Notes under the pieces: generated by a model
The model's database searches: none
What the model was told of the DNA's origin: nothing
The model's input: only the letters and a program-made list of their open reading frames with translations
Translations under genes and position numbers: made by a program
From: JBHHWH01 sp046756405
GTDB taxonomy: Bacteria; Actinomycetota; Acidimicrobiia; Spongiisociales; ZC4RG35
Length of the DNA stretch: 32,465 bases
NCBI GenBank assembly: GCA_046756405.1
Contig: JBHHWH010000023.1
Span: 1 to 32,465, forward strand
Direction of reading: 5' to 3'
Shown here: in pieces, positions 13,343 to 20,734 of the stretch
Position numbering within the stretch: the first letter of the stretch is position 1
Layout: every line of letters begins with the position of its first letter

Positions 13343-13951
13343 CTAGCCGTAGTAGGAGAGGATCTGAAGCTCGGTGGACAGATCCACCTGACGGACGGCT
13401 ACCCCTTCGGGCACCTGGATACGCACCGGTGCGAAGTTGAGGATCGAGGCCACCCCTGACTCCACCAGCTGATCGGCCACTCCCTGCGCCGCGGCCGCGG
13501 GCACGACCAGGATCGCCATCTCGAAGCGTCCCCTACGGCAGTCTCCACTCATCTCGGCCAGGTCCTGGACTACGACGTTCCCCACCTTCCTGCCTATTCG
13601 GGACGGGGAGATGTCGTAGATCGCCACCACGTCGAACCCCTTCCGGCTCAACCCGGCGTAACGAGCAAGGGCGGTGCCGAGGTTGCCGGCCCCGACGATG
13701 GCCACCTTTCGACGCCTGGATATGCCCAGCTCACGGCGGATCCGCTCCCTCAACTCCGGGACCGCATAGCCGACGCCCCGTGTCCCGGCGAATCCCAAGG
13801 CCGAGAGATCCTTTCGGACGTTGGCGGCCTTCACCCCTGCGGCCTCAGCTAGCTCCTCCGAGCTGACCGTGGAGCGAGAGCTCCCCACATCTTCGAGATG
13901 TCGGAGGTAACGGGGGAGTCGGTGGACTGTGGCACGGGGAAGCCCGCTCAT
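13343..13951 (-). CDS. rex: Redox-sensing transcriptional repressor Rex
   Basis: The 202-aa protein matches Rex. It has an N-terminal winged helix (about 1-75, with AANVRKDLSALG in the recognition region), a Rossmann NAD(H) site VAIVGAGNLGTAL (GAGNLG at 87-92), and the characteristic C-terminal blocks ILNFAPVRIQVP and VRQVDLSTELQILS. Rex senses the NADH/NAD+ ratio and represses respiratory genes when NADH is low. Its position between the bc operon and the complex I region fits that job. A TATCGT box lies 7 nt before the ATG, so it appears leaderless. No classic Rex operator is visible in the window, so its targets here may use a diverged site. Confidence 0.93.
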   Translation of the reverse strand: MSGLPRATVHRLPRYLRHLEDVGSSRSTVSSEELAEAAGVKAANVRKDLSALGFAGTRGVGYAVPELRERIRRELGISRRRKVAIVGAGNLGTALARYAGLSRKGFDVVAIYDISPSRIGRKVGNVVVQDLAEMSGDCRRGRFEMAILVVPAAAAQGVADQLVESGVASILNFAPVRIQVPEGVAVRQVDLSTELQILSYYG

Positions 13952-13958
13952 GTCGGCG

Positions 13959-13964
13959 ACGATA
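13959..13964 (-). promoter_or_regulatory. -10 box of a leaderless promoter for rex
   Basis: On the minus strand TATCGT is followed by 7 nt and then the rex ATG at 13951, with no Shine-Dalgarno. The 68-bp gap to the divergent reductase gene also holds that gene's promoter box. Confidence 0.5.
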
Positions 13965-14005
13965 CCGCCATCTGATCGGGGTTCGATATTGGCTGGAGGG
14001 CGCCG

Positions 14006-14011
14006 TACTCT
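14006..14011 (+). promoter_or_regulatory. -10 box of a leaderless promoter for the prenyl reductase gene
   Basis: TACTCT is followed by 8 nt (CTCCTCCT) and then the ATG at 14020. The pyrimidine-rich spacer is not a ribosome site. A weak TTCGAT lies 18 nt upstream as a possible -35. Confidence 0.5.
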
Positions 14012-14019
14012 CTCCTCCT

Positions 14020-15258
14020 ATGCCATCTCCCTCCGTTCTCGTCGTCGGCGGCGGGCCGGCCGGGGCCGCGGCCGCTCTCTGGCTCGCTCGGGACGGCCAC
14101 GACGTCCTTATGGTGGAGAAGAAGTCGTTTCCTCGGGAGAAGACCTGCGGAGACGGCCTCACCCCCAGGGCCATTCTCCAGCTTCAGGAGATGGGCTTCG
14201 ACTTCGATGTACCCGAGTTCCACAGGATCAGCGGGCTGCGCTCCTATGCCGGGGACGATCTGATGATGGAGATGAACTGGCCGGATCACAGTCGTTTTCC
14301 CGACTGGGGAGGGGTCATACGCCGCCGCGACCTCGACGCCCAGGTGGCTCGGCTGACGGAGAAAGAGGGGGTGCGGGTCCTCGAGGAGACCACCGCCACG
14401 CCGGTGATCGAAGATGGCCTGCTCGCCTCGGTCCTCCTGGAGCGGAACGGCTCCACCGAGAAGGTGGCGCCTCAGGTGACCGTGATCGCCGACGGCTCCC
14501 ACAACCGCTTCGGGAGGGAGCTGGGCACCACCCGGCGCCGCGACTATCCGATGGGCATGGCCACCCGGGCCTACTACTCCTCCCCGTTCTCCGGGGACGG
14601 CTTCCTCGAAAGTCAGCTCGACCTACGGGACGCCTCAGGGGCCACCATCCCCGGGTACGGCTGGATCTTCCCCATGGGGGACGGCACGGTGAACCTCGGT
14701 GTTGGGCTGCTGTCGACCTTCAAGAGGTGGAAGAGGGTCAACGGCGCCCAGATGATGAACGCCTATGTGGCCGCCACCCCCGGCCACTGGGAGCTGACCG
14801 AGGACAGCCGGCTCACCAAGCCCATGGCCGGAAAGCTGACCATGTCCTTTTCCAAGGAGCCATTGGTAGGTGCCAACTGGATCACCGTGGGCGATGCGGC
14901 GGGAGCCATCAACCCGTGGAACGGTGAGGGGATCTCCTACGCTTATGAGACCGGACGCATTGCCGCCCACTACATCGGTGAGGCCCTGGCCCTCGGCGAC
15001 CTAAGCATCCTCCACCGCTATTCCCGGCGGCTGGACGACGAGTATGGGCTCTACTACCGGATGGCCCGACTGTTCGTCAGAGCCATCACCCATCCGCCGT
15101 TGATGCGGTCCCTCGCCCACACCGGTCTGCGCAACCGGCCCCTAATGGAGTGGACGTTGAAGGTGATGGCGAACCTCCTCGACGAGGACGAGAAGGGGAT
15201 CGGGGAACGGGCCTACGCTGCCCTCGGGGCTCTGGTGAGGGCCCTGCCGGTCCCCTAA
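14020..15258 (+). CDS. Geranylgeranyl reductase family flavoprotein (MenJ-like menaquinone reductase)
   Basis: The 412-aa FAD protein has the dinucleotide-binding motif VLVVGGGPAGAAAA near residue 7, KTCGDGLTPRA typical of the geranylgeranyl reductase family, and a second FAD motif WITVGDAAGAINPWNGEGI. The family saturates prenyl chains; in mycobacteria MenJ reduces one double bond of the menaquinone tail. Homologs often sit next to nuo operons in actinobacteria, as here, so menaquinone tail reduction is the favoured role. The substrate cannot be proven from sequence. A neighbouring divergent rex and downstream nuo fit a respiratory context. Confidence 0.85.
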   Translation: MPSPSVLVVGGGPAGAAAALWLARDGHDVLMVEKKSFPREKTCGDGLTPRAILQLQEMGFDFDVPEFHRISGLRSYAGDDLMMEMNWPDHSRFPDWGGVIRRRDLDAQVARLTEKEGVRVLEETTATPVIEDGLLASVLLERNGSTEKVAPQVTVIADGSHNRFGRELGTTRRRDYPMGMATRAYYSSPFSGDGFLESQLDLRDASGATIPGYGWIFPMGDGTVNLGVGLLSTFKRWKRVNGAQMMNAYVAATPGHWELTEDSRLTKPMAGKLTMSFSKEPLVGANWITVGDAAGAINPWNGEGISYAYETGRIAAHYIGEALALGDLSILHRYSRRLDDEYGLYYRMARLFVRAITHPPLMRSLAHTGLRNRPLMEWTLKVMANLLDEDEKGIGERAYAALGALVRALPVP

Positions 15259-15282
15259 CCCGCACCGGCTGGCGGCGACGAA

Positions 15283-15288
15283 TACGAT
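15283..15288 (+). promoter_or_regulatory. -10 box of a leaderless promoter for the HAD gene
   Basis: TACGAT is followed by 7 nt and then the ATG at 15296. The spacer contains GGGG, which could act as a weak ribosome site instead. Confidence 0.5.
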
Positions 15289-15295
15289 CAGGGGC

Positions 15296-15964
15296 ATGGA
15301 CCGCCCCGAACTCGTCGCCTTCGACGTCAACGAAACCCTGCTCAGCCTGGCTCCCCTGCGAGAGGGGATGGCCCAAGTGTTCGGCGACGACCCCCCGGTG
15401 GGGGAGTGGTTCGCCCGCATGCTCCACGGATCCCTGGTGGCCAACCACCTCAACCGTTATCGGCCCTTCGGCGAGATCGGTGTTGATGCCCTGCTCGCGC
15501 TGGCGCACCGCCGTGGAGTCATGGTCTCCAAAGAGCAAGCCGTTGCCGTCGTCGCCATCATGAAGAGTCTTCCCCCCTATCCGGAGGTCTACGGGGCGCT
15601 GGAACGCCTCAACGACGCCGGTCTGGTGATGATCGCCCTCACCAACGGCAGCGCCCAGGTCGCCAACGCCCAGATCGAGAACGCCGGCCTCCATCCCTTC
15701 ATGAGAAGGGTGGTCTCGGTGGAGGAGGTGCGCCGGTTCAAACCCGACCCCATGCCCTACCGGCGCGCCGCCGAGGCCATGGGGGTGGACCTGCGGGACA
15801 TGATGCTGGTGGCAGCCCACGATTGGGATTGCGCCGGGGCGATCTCCGTGGGAGCGCGGGCGGTTTTCGTTACCCGCCCGGGAGCAGTGTGGAGCCTTCC
15901 GTCGCCGATGCCGGACCGGGAAGTGTCCGACATCGCCCAGCTTGCCGCGGAGCTGACCGGTTGA
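15296..15964 (+). CDS. HAD-superfamily hydrolase, haloacid dehalogenase type II-like
   Basis: The 222-aa protein carries all four HAD motifs: FDVNETLL with the nucleophile Asp10, ALTNGS (motif II), RRFKPDP with the motif III Lys, and MLVAAHDWDCAGA (motif IV). DxNxT in place of DxDxT, together with the LVAAHxWD block, is the signature of the (S)-2-haloacid dehalogenase branch. Many such proteins have unknown natural substrates. It lies 37 bp after the prenyl reductase and has its own putative promoter. Cytosolic; a functional link to respiration is not evident. Confidence 0.87.
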   Translation: MDRPELVAFDVNETLLSLAPLREGMAQVFGDDPPVGEWFARMLHGSLVANHLNRYRPFGEIGVDALLALAHRRGVMVSKEQAVAVVAIMKSLPPYPEVYGALERLNDAGLVMIALTNGSAQVANAQIENAGLHPFMRRVVSVEEVRRFKPDPMPYRRAAEAMGVDLRDMMLVAAHDWDCAGAISVGARAVFVTRPGAVWSLPSPMPDREVSDIAQLAAELTG

Positions 15965-16002
15965 CCTACCGCCGCTGATTACTACCGAAAACCGAGGCGT
16001 CC

Positions 16003-16008
16003 TAAGCT
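16003..16008 (+). promoter_or_regulatory. -10 box of a leaderless promoter for the nuo operon
   Basis: TAAGCT is followed by 7 nt and then the GTG start of nuoA at 16016, with no Shine-Dalgarno. This would drive the whole operon. No strong -35 hexamer is visible 17 nt upstream, suggesting an activator or an alternative sigma factor. Confidence 0.5.
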
Positions 16009-16015
16009 CACCGCC

Positions 16016-16426
16016 GTGACGCTCGCCGACTACCTGCCTATCGGTCTGATGTTGGTGCTCGCCGCCGGTTTCGTGGCGGTGTCGCTGCTGGTTTCGCGTC
16101 TCTTCTCTCCCCACCACCCCACGGCGGAGAAGCTGGCACCCTACGAATGCGGGATCATCCCCGAGGTGGAGCCCGCCCAGCGCTTCTCCGTCAAGTTCTA
16201 CCTGGTGGCGATGCTCTTTGTGATCTTCGACGTGGAGATCATCTTCCTGTTCGCCTGGGCTTCCATCTGGGACTCCCTGGGCTGGTATGGCGTGGCCGCG
16301 GTCCTCATCTTCACCTTCTTCGTCCTCGAGACCCTCCTCTACGTCTGGAAGCGGGGGGCCCTCGACTGGAACATCAAGCGCCGGGCCCGCTACATCGTTG
16401 CTGACGATACGAGAGAGGCTGCCTAG
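16016..16426 (+). CDS. nuoA: NADH-quinone oxidoreductase subunit A
   Basis: The 136-aa, three-helix membrane subunit starts the complex I operon. Family hallmarks are KLAPYECGI, with the conserved Cys loop between helices 1 and 2, and VKFYLVAMLFVIFDVEIIFLFAWA. The GTG start is set by the promoter box 7 nt upstream and by the family length. The C-terminal tail (RRARYIVADDTREAA) is charged and cytoplasmic. NuoA helps form the quinone-access region with NuoH, NuoJ and NuoK. Its TAG is followed immediately by the nuoB ATG. Confidence 0.95.
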   Translation: MTLADYLPIGLMLVLAAGFVAVSLLVSRLFSPHHPTAEKLAPYECGIIPEVEPAQRFSVKFYLVAMLFVIFDVEIIFLFAWASIWDSLGWYGVAAVLIFTFFVLETLLYVWKRGALDWNIKRRARYIVADDTREAA

Positions 16427-16894
16427 ATGGCGCTGACCCCTCCGGGCAACCTCCTGATGACCACTGTTGAGCGGGCCGCCAGTTGGGCCCGGACCCGATC
16501 CATGTTTCCCGCCACCTTCGGCCTCGCCTGTTGTGCTATCGAGATGATGGCCACCGGCGCTGCCCACAATGACCTGGCCCGGTTCGGGATGGAGGTTTTC
16601 CGGGCTTCCCCGAGACAGGCGGACCTGATGATCGTCGCCGGACGGGTGAGCCAGAAGATGGCGCCCGTGCTCCGCCAGGTTTACGACCAGATGCCCGACC
16701 CTAAGTGGGTGATCTCCATGGGGGCCTGTGCCTCCACCGGGGGAATGTTCAACAACTACGCCCTGGTTCAGGGAGTGGACCAAATCGTCCCGGTGGACAT
16801 CTACGTACCTGGGTGCCCGCCGGGCCCGCAGAGCCTCATGCACGGCATCCTCACTCTCCACGACAAGATCATGGCGGGGGAGATCAGACGATGA
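16427..16894 (+). CDS. nuoB: NADH-quinone oxidoreductase subunit B
   Basis: The 155-aa peripheral-arm subunit binds the terminal cluster N2, which passes electrons to quinone. The ligand cysteines are seen: the tandem pair in GLACCAIEMM, the Cys in MGACASTGG and the Cys in YVPGCPPGP. MFPATFGLACC and RQADLMIVAGRVS are family blocks. The protein is close to the minimal family length. The stop overlaps the nuoC start (ATGA). Confidence 0.97.
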   Translation: MALTPPGNLLMTTVERAASWARTRSMFPATFGLACCAIEMMATGAAHNDLARFGMEVFRASPRQADLMIVAGRVSQKMAPVLRQVYDQMPDPKWVISMGACASTGGMFNNYALVQGVDQIVPVDIYVPGCPPGPQSLMHGILTLHDKIMAGEIRR

Positions 16895-17361
16895 ATCCCG
16901 TCGAGGCCCTGGCCGAGAAGTTCGACGACGTCTCCTGGGAGGACAGCCACGGTCAGGCTGTGGCCCGGGTGCCCGCCGCCAGGTGGCGGGAGTTCGCCGA
17001 GGCGGTGCGGGACCACGGCTTCGAGATGTGCGTCGATGTCACCGCAGTCGACTGGAGGCGTTCCCGCCCTGAGCGCTTCGAAGTGGTGGCCAACCTGGTC
17101 TCGGTCAGCCAGAAGGCAAGGCTGCGGATGATCACCACCGTCGACGGTGACTCCCCCGTGCTGGCCTCGCTGGTCCCCGTCTGGCCGGGGGCCAACTTCG
17201 CCGAGCGGGAGGTGTACGACATGTTCGGGATCACCTTCGAAGGCCATCCCGACATGACCCGGATTCTCATGCCCGACGACTGGGAGGGCCATCCGCTCCG
17301 CAAGGACTTCGGGGTGGGTTCGGTGCCGGTGCAGTTCAAAGAAGCTCCGAAGGTGACCTGA
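16891..17361 (+). CDS. nuoC: NADH-quinone oxidoreductase subunit C
   Basis: The 156-aa 30-kDa-type subunit of the peripheral arm is recognised by PGANFAEREVYDMFGITFEGHPDMTRILMP and the C-terminal WEGHPLRKDF (quoted here in part). The start at 16891 is chosen from the ATGA overlap with nuoB; the frame is open further upstream but that would read through nuoB. It has no cofactors and bridges NuoD and NuoI. NuoC and NuoD are separate genes, not fused as in E. coli. Confidence 0.93.
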   Translation: MNPVEALAEKFDDVSWEDSHGQAVARVPAARWREFAEAVRDHGFEMCVDVTAVDWRRSRPERFEVVANLVSVSQKARLRMITTVDGDSPVLASLVPVWPGANFAEREVYDMFGITFEGHPDMTRILMPDDWEGHPLRKDFGVGSVPVQFKEAPKVT

Positions 17362-17362
17362 C

Positions 17363-18718
17363 ATGGTTGACGGGAAGACCCAGGAAAACACGACGCTCGA
17401 CCTCTGGGTGGCCGGCACGGAGGAGCCCCAGTTCACCCCCACCGACGAAGGGTCCCAGGAGATCGGGATCGTCGACGAGACCCCTGAGCGTCTCGCCGAG
17501 GAGATGGGCCGGGTAGTCGAAGACGACTACCTCTGGGACGACGAAGCCGCTCCCGACGAGCGGATGATCGTCAACATGGGGCCCCAGCACCCCTCCACCC
17601 ACGGGGTGCTCCGGCTCCAGATCGAACTGGAGGGTGAGACCATCCGGCGCACCAAGCCCATCATCGGGTACCTCCACACCGGCATGGAGAAGACTGGCGA
17701 GGAACTCACCTACTCCCAGGGGGCCACCAACGTCACCCGCATGGACTATCTGGCGCCCCTTCATGAGGAGCTGGTCTACTCCCTGGCCGTAGAGCGGCTC
17801 CTCGACTTGGAGGTGCCACCCCGGGTGAAGGCGATACGGGTGCTGATGACCGAACTCAACCGCATCTCCTCCCATCTGGTCGCCCTGGCCACCAACGGCA
17901 TGGATATCGGTGCTCTCTCGATGATGATCTACGGTTTTCGGGAGCGGGAGTCGATCCTCGCCTTCTTCGAGAAGACGACGGGCCTGCGGATGAACCACAA
18001 CTACATCCGCCCTGGCGGAGTGGCCGCCGACCTCCCCCCGGGGTGGAAGGACGACGTCGCCGGGATTCTGAGGACGATCCCTCCCCGCATCCAGCAGTAC
18101 GACGATCTGCTGAAGGAGAACCCGATCTGGGTTTCCCGCACCCAGGGAGTGGGGGTGATCACCGCCGAGGAGGCCTTGGCCTACTCCATGACGGGTCCGA
18201 CCCTGCGGGCCGCCGGAGTGGACTGGGACCTACGTAAGGCCTTCCCCTACTCGGGCATCGAGCAGTACGAGTTCGACGTTCCCACCGGTAGTCACGGCGA
18301 CGTATACGACCGCTACCGCATACGGATCGAGGAGATTCTGGAGTCCCTCAAGATCGTGGAACAGGTCATGGACACCATGCCCAAGGGCGACTACCGGATC
18401 GACGACCGCAAGATCACCCCTCCGCCCAGGGCCCGCATCGACGAGTCGATGGAGGCCCTCATCCATCACTTCAAGCTGTTCACCGAGGGCTTCAAGGTGC
18501 CCCCGGGAGAGACCTATGTGGCCGTGGAGTCGCCCCGTGGTGAGCTGGGCTGCTACCTCGTCTCCGACGGAGGGGCGCGCCCCTACCGGATGCACGTCAG
18601 GGGACCCTCCTTCTACAACATCCAGGGGCTACCGATCATGATGGCCGACTCCCTGGTGGCCGACACCGTCGCCACCATCGCCTCTTTGGATCCGGTGATG
18701 GGAGACGTAGACCGATGA
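17363..18718 (+). CDS. nuoD: NADH-quinone oxidoreductase subunit D with N-terminal extension
   Basis: The 451-aa 49-kDa-type subunit forms the quinone pocket with NuoB. Conserved blocks include NMGPQHPSTHGVLR, GYLHTGMEK, YLAPLHEELVYSLAVE and RGELGCYLVSDGG. About 70 acidic residues precede the core (MVDGKTQENTTLDLWVAG and onward to WDDEAAPDER), longer than the usual actinobacterial N-terminus. AAGGTG lies 7 nt before the ATG. The stop is followed by a 70-bp gap with a strong hairpin before nuoE. Confidence 0.96.
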   Translation: MVDGKTQENTTLDLWVAGTEEPQFTPTDEGSQEIGIVDETPERLAEEMGRVVEDDYLWDDEAAPDERMIVNMGPQHPSTHGVLRLQIELEGETIRRTKPIIGYLHTGMEKTGEELTYSQGATNVTRMDYLAPLHEELVYSLAVERLLDLEVPPRVKAIRVLMTELNRISSHLVALATNGMDIGALSMMIYGFRERESILAFFEKTTGLRMNHNYIRPGGVAADLPPGWKDDVAGILRTIPPRIQQYDDLLKENPIWVSRTQGVGVITAEEALAYSMTGPTLRAAGVDWDLRKAFPYSGIEQYEFDVPTGSHGDVYDRYRIRIEEILESLKIVEQVMDTMPKGDYRIDDRKITPPPRARIDESMEALIHHFKLFTEGFKVPPGETYVAVESPRGELGCYLVSDGGARPYRMHVRGPSFYNIQGLPIMMADSLVADTVATIASLDPVMGDVDR

Positions 18719-18728
18719 TCCCGATTCG

Positions 18729-18775
18729 TTCTGTGCGGGTTTACGGCTCGTTTTGGCCTGAAGAACCGCACAGAA
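18729..18775 (+). promoter_or_regulatory. Intercistronic stem-loop between nuoD and nuoE
   Basis: TTCTGTGCGGGTT (18729-18741) pairs with AACCGCACAGAA (18764-18775), giving 12 bp with one bulged G and a 22-nt loop. It sits in the only sizeable gap of the first half of the operon and ends 13 nt before the nuoE ATG. No U-run follows, so complete termination is unlikely. RNA processing, differential stability or translational control of nuoE are possible. Confidence 0.6.
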
Positions 18776-18788
18776 AGGTTGGTGGACG

Positions 18789-19412
18789 ATGAGTCTGTGG
18801 TCGGACGCCACCCAGGAGAGGGCCCGCCAGTTGGTGGAGCGGTATCCGGAGAGGCGGTCGGCGGTCATGCCCTTGCTGTACCTGGCGATGGCCGAGGAGG
18901 GGCGGCTCACCGACGACGGGATCGCCGAGGTTGCCCGCTGGTGCGGCATCACACCGGCCCAGGTCCAGGCTGTGGCCAGCTTCTACACCATGTACAAGCG
19001 GGAGAAGACCGGCACCTACCTCATATCGTGCTGCACCTCTATCTCCTGCATGCTCCTGGGCGGCGACGAGGTCCTCGAAGCCGTGGAGGACGAGTCCGGG
19101 GTTCCCCACGGGGAGACCGACGACGAAGGCCTGGTCTCGGTGGAGCACGTGGAGTGCATCGGCGCCTGCGGTGGTGCCCCGGCGGTCCAGGTCAACTACG
19201 AGCTCATCGAGGGAGTCACGCCGGAAAAGGCTCGGGAGCTGGTGCGCTGGCTGAAGGGAGCGCGGCCCAAGGTGGTCCTCGGTGATGAGATGCAGGAGCT
19301 GTTCGGGGGTCGCCGCAGCTTCGACTGGGCCATCCCAGAAGAGCTGGGAGCTGTCGGCCCCTACCCGGCCTTCCAGCCCTTCGGCACCGCCGCCAGGGAG
19401 GGGATCGAATGA
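18789..19412 (+). CDS. nuoE: NADH-quinone oxidoreductase subunit E
   Basis: The 207-aa 24-kDa-type subunit carries cluster N1a. The thioredoxin-like fold is marked by CGITPAQVQAVASFYTMY, and ligand cysteines lie in SCCTSISCML and ECIGACGGAPAVQVN. About 45 residues follow the core (after VRWLKGARPK), a C-terminal extension also seen in some actinobacterial NuoE proteins. It forms part of the NADH dehydrogenase module with NuoF and NuoG. The stop overlaps the nuoF start (ATGA). Its translation may be affected by the hairpin just upstream. Confidence 0.95.
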   Translation: MSLWSDATQERARQLVERYPERRSAVMPLLYLAMAEEGRLTDDGIAEVARWCGITPAQVQAVASFYTMYKREKTGTYLISCCTSISCMLLGGDEVLEAVEDESGVPHGETDDEGLVSVEHVECIGACGGAPAVQVNYELIEGVTPEKARELVRWLKGARPKVVLGDEMQELFGGRRSFDWAIPEELGAVGPYPAFQPFGTAAREGIE

Positions 19413-20734
19413 CTTACCCCCTGGTCGTCACCGAGCGGATGACCCGCCACCCGGAGGATTCCCACACCCTCGACCGATACGCGGCCACCGGCGGCTACGT
19501 CCAGGCCCGCCGTGCGATGGGAATGACCCGGGACGAGCTGGTGGAAGAGGTCAAAGCCTCGGGCCTTCTCGGCCGGGGTGGCGCCGCCTTCTCCGCCGGG
19601 CTGAAGTGGAGCTTCCTAGCCCCCGACCGGCCCTCCTACCTAGTGGTCAACGCCGACGAATCCGAGCCGGGCACCTTCAAGGACCGCCAGCTCCTCGAGC
19701 GTGACCCCCACCAGTTGGTGGAGGGGATCATCATCGCTGCGGTGGCCAACGAAGTCCACGAGGCCTTTGTCTACGTGCGCGGTGAATACCCCAAGCCGGC
19801 GAGGAGGCTCCAGGCGGCCATCGACGAGGCCTACGCCGCGGGGTACCTGGGCAAGGGCATCTTCGGCACCGACTACGACCTGGAGGTGACGGTCCACCTC
19901 GGAGCCGGGGCCTACATCTGCGGTGAGGAGACGGCTCTCCTCAACTCCCTGGAGGGAAGACGGGGCGAGCCCCGCCTCAAGCCTCCCTACTTCCCTGCCG
20001 CCAAGGGCCTCTACATGAAACCCACCATCGTCAACAACGTGGAGACGATCTCCAACCTCCCCCACATCCTCGAGCTGGGTGCCGAGAAGTACGCCTCCCT
20101 GACCGGAGCCGCGGACTCCGGAACCTTCCTCATGTCCCTCTCCGGGCATGTGAACCGCCCCGGCAACTACGAACTGCCCCACGGCATCACCTGGGGCGAG
20201 CTGATCTACGAAATAGGCGGCGGGATTCGCGACGACAAGGCTCTCAAGACCTGGATCCCCGGTGGGGCCTCCGCACCCTGGTTCATCCCCGAAGAGCACC
20301 TCGAGCTGGAGATCACCAAAGACGCCACCGCAGCCGCCGGATCGATGCTCGGTTCGGGGGCGGTGATCGTCATGGACGAGGACACCTGTGTGGTGCGGGC
20401 CGCCGAGCGCCTGGTCCGGTTCTTCGCCCACGAGTCCTGCGGTCAGTGCACGCCCTGTCGCGAGGGGACAACCTGGATGGAGATGATCCTCCGTCGCATC
20501 GAAGAGGGCCAGGGCCGCCCCATCGACCTGGACCTGGTCGTGGACGTTGCCGACGGGATCAGCGTCGGGCTCGGCTGGCCCCCCAAGATGACCACCATCT
20601 GCCCCCTCGGGCCTTCGGCCGTCTCGCCGATCATCGCCCTCCGCGACTACTTCCGCGACGAGGTCCAGGCCCACGTCGACGCCGGCGGGTGTCCCTACCG
20701 GCTCGCTCCCACCACGCTGGAGGCGACGGGATGA
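19409..20734 (+). CDS. nuoF: NADH-quinone oxidoreductase subunit F (NADH- and FMN-binding)
   Basis: The 441-aa 51-kDa-type subunit oxidises NADH with FMN and carries cluster N3. Glycine-rich NADH/FMN segments GLLGRGGAAFSAGLKW and GAGAYICGEETALLNSLEG are present. The N3 ligands are in ESCGQCTPCREGT plus a downstream Cys in TTICPLG. It starts by ATGA overlap with nuoE and ends by ATGA overlap with nuoG, indicating tight coupling of the NADH module. Confidence 0.97.
   Translation: MTYPLVVTERMTRHPEDSHTLDRYAATGGYVQARRAMGMTRDELVEEVKASGLLGRGGAAFSAGLKWSFLAPDRPSYLVVNADESEPGTFKDRQLLERDPHQLVEGIIIAAVANEVHEAFVYVRGEYPKPARRLQAAIDEAYAAGYLGKGIFGTDYDLEVTVHLGAGAYICGEETALLNSLEGRRGEPRLKPPYFPAAKGLYMKPTIVNNVETISNLPHILELGAEKYASLTGAADSGTFLMSLSGHVNRPGNYELPHGITWGELIYEIGGGIRDDKALKTWIPGGASAPWFIPEEHLELEITKDATAAAGSMLGSGAVIVMDEDTCVVRAAERLVRFFAHESCGQCTPCREGTTWMEMILRRIEEGQGRPIDLDLVVDVADGISVGLGWPPKMTTICPLGPSAVSPIIALRDYFRDEVQAHVDAGGCPYRLAPTTLEATG

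Noticed and set aside
15086..16861. 591-aa minus-strand open frame across HAD, nuoA and nuoB
   Set aside because: It is a long GC-driven shadow with His/Gly/Asp/Glu-rich composition and no domain; the plus-strand genes are clear.
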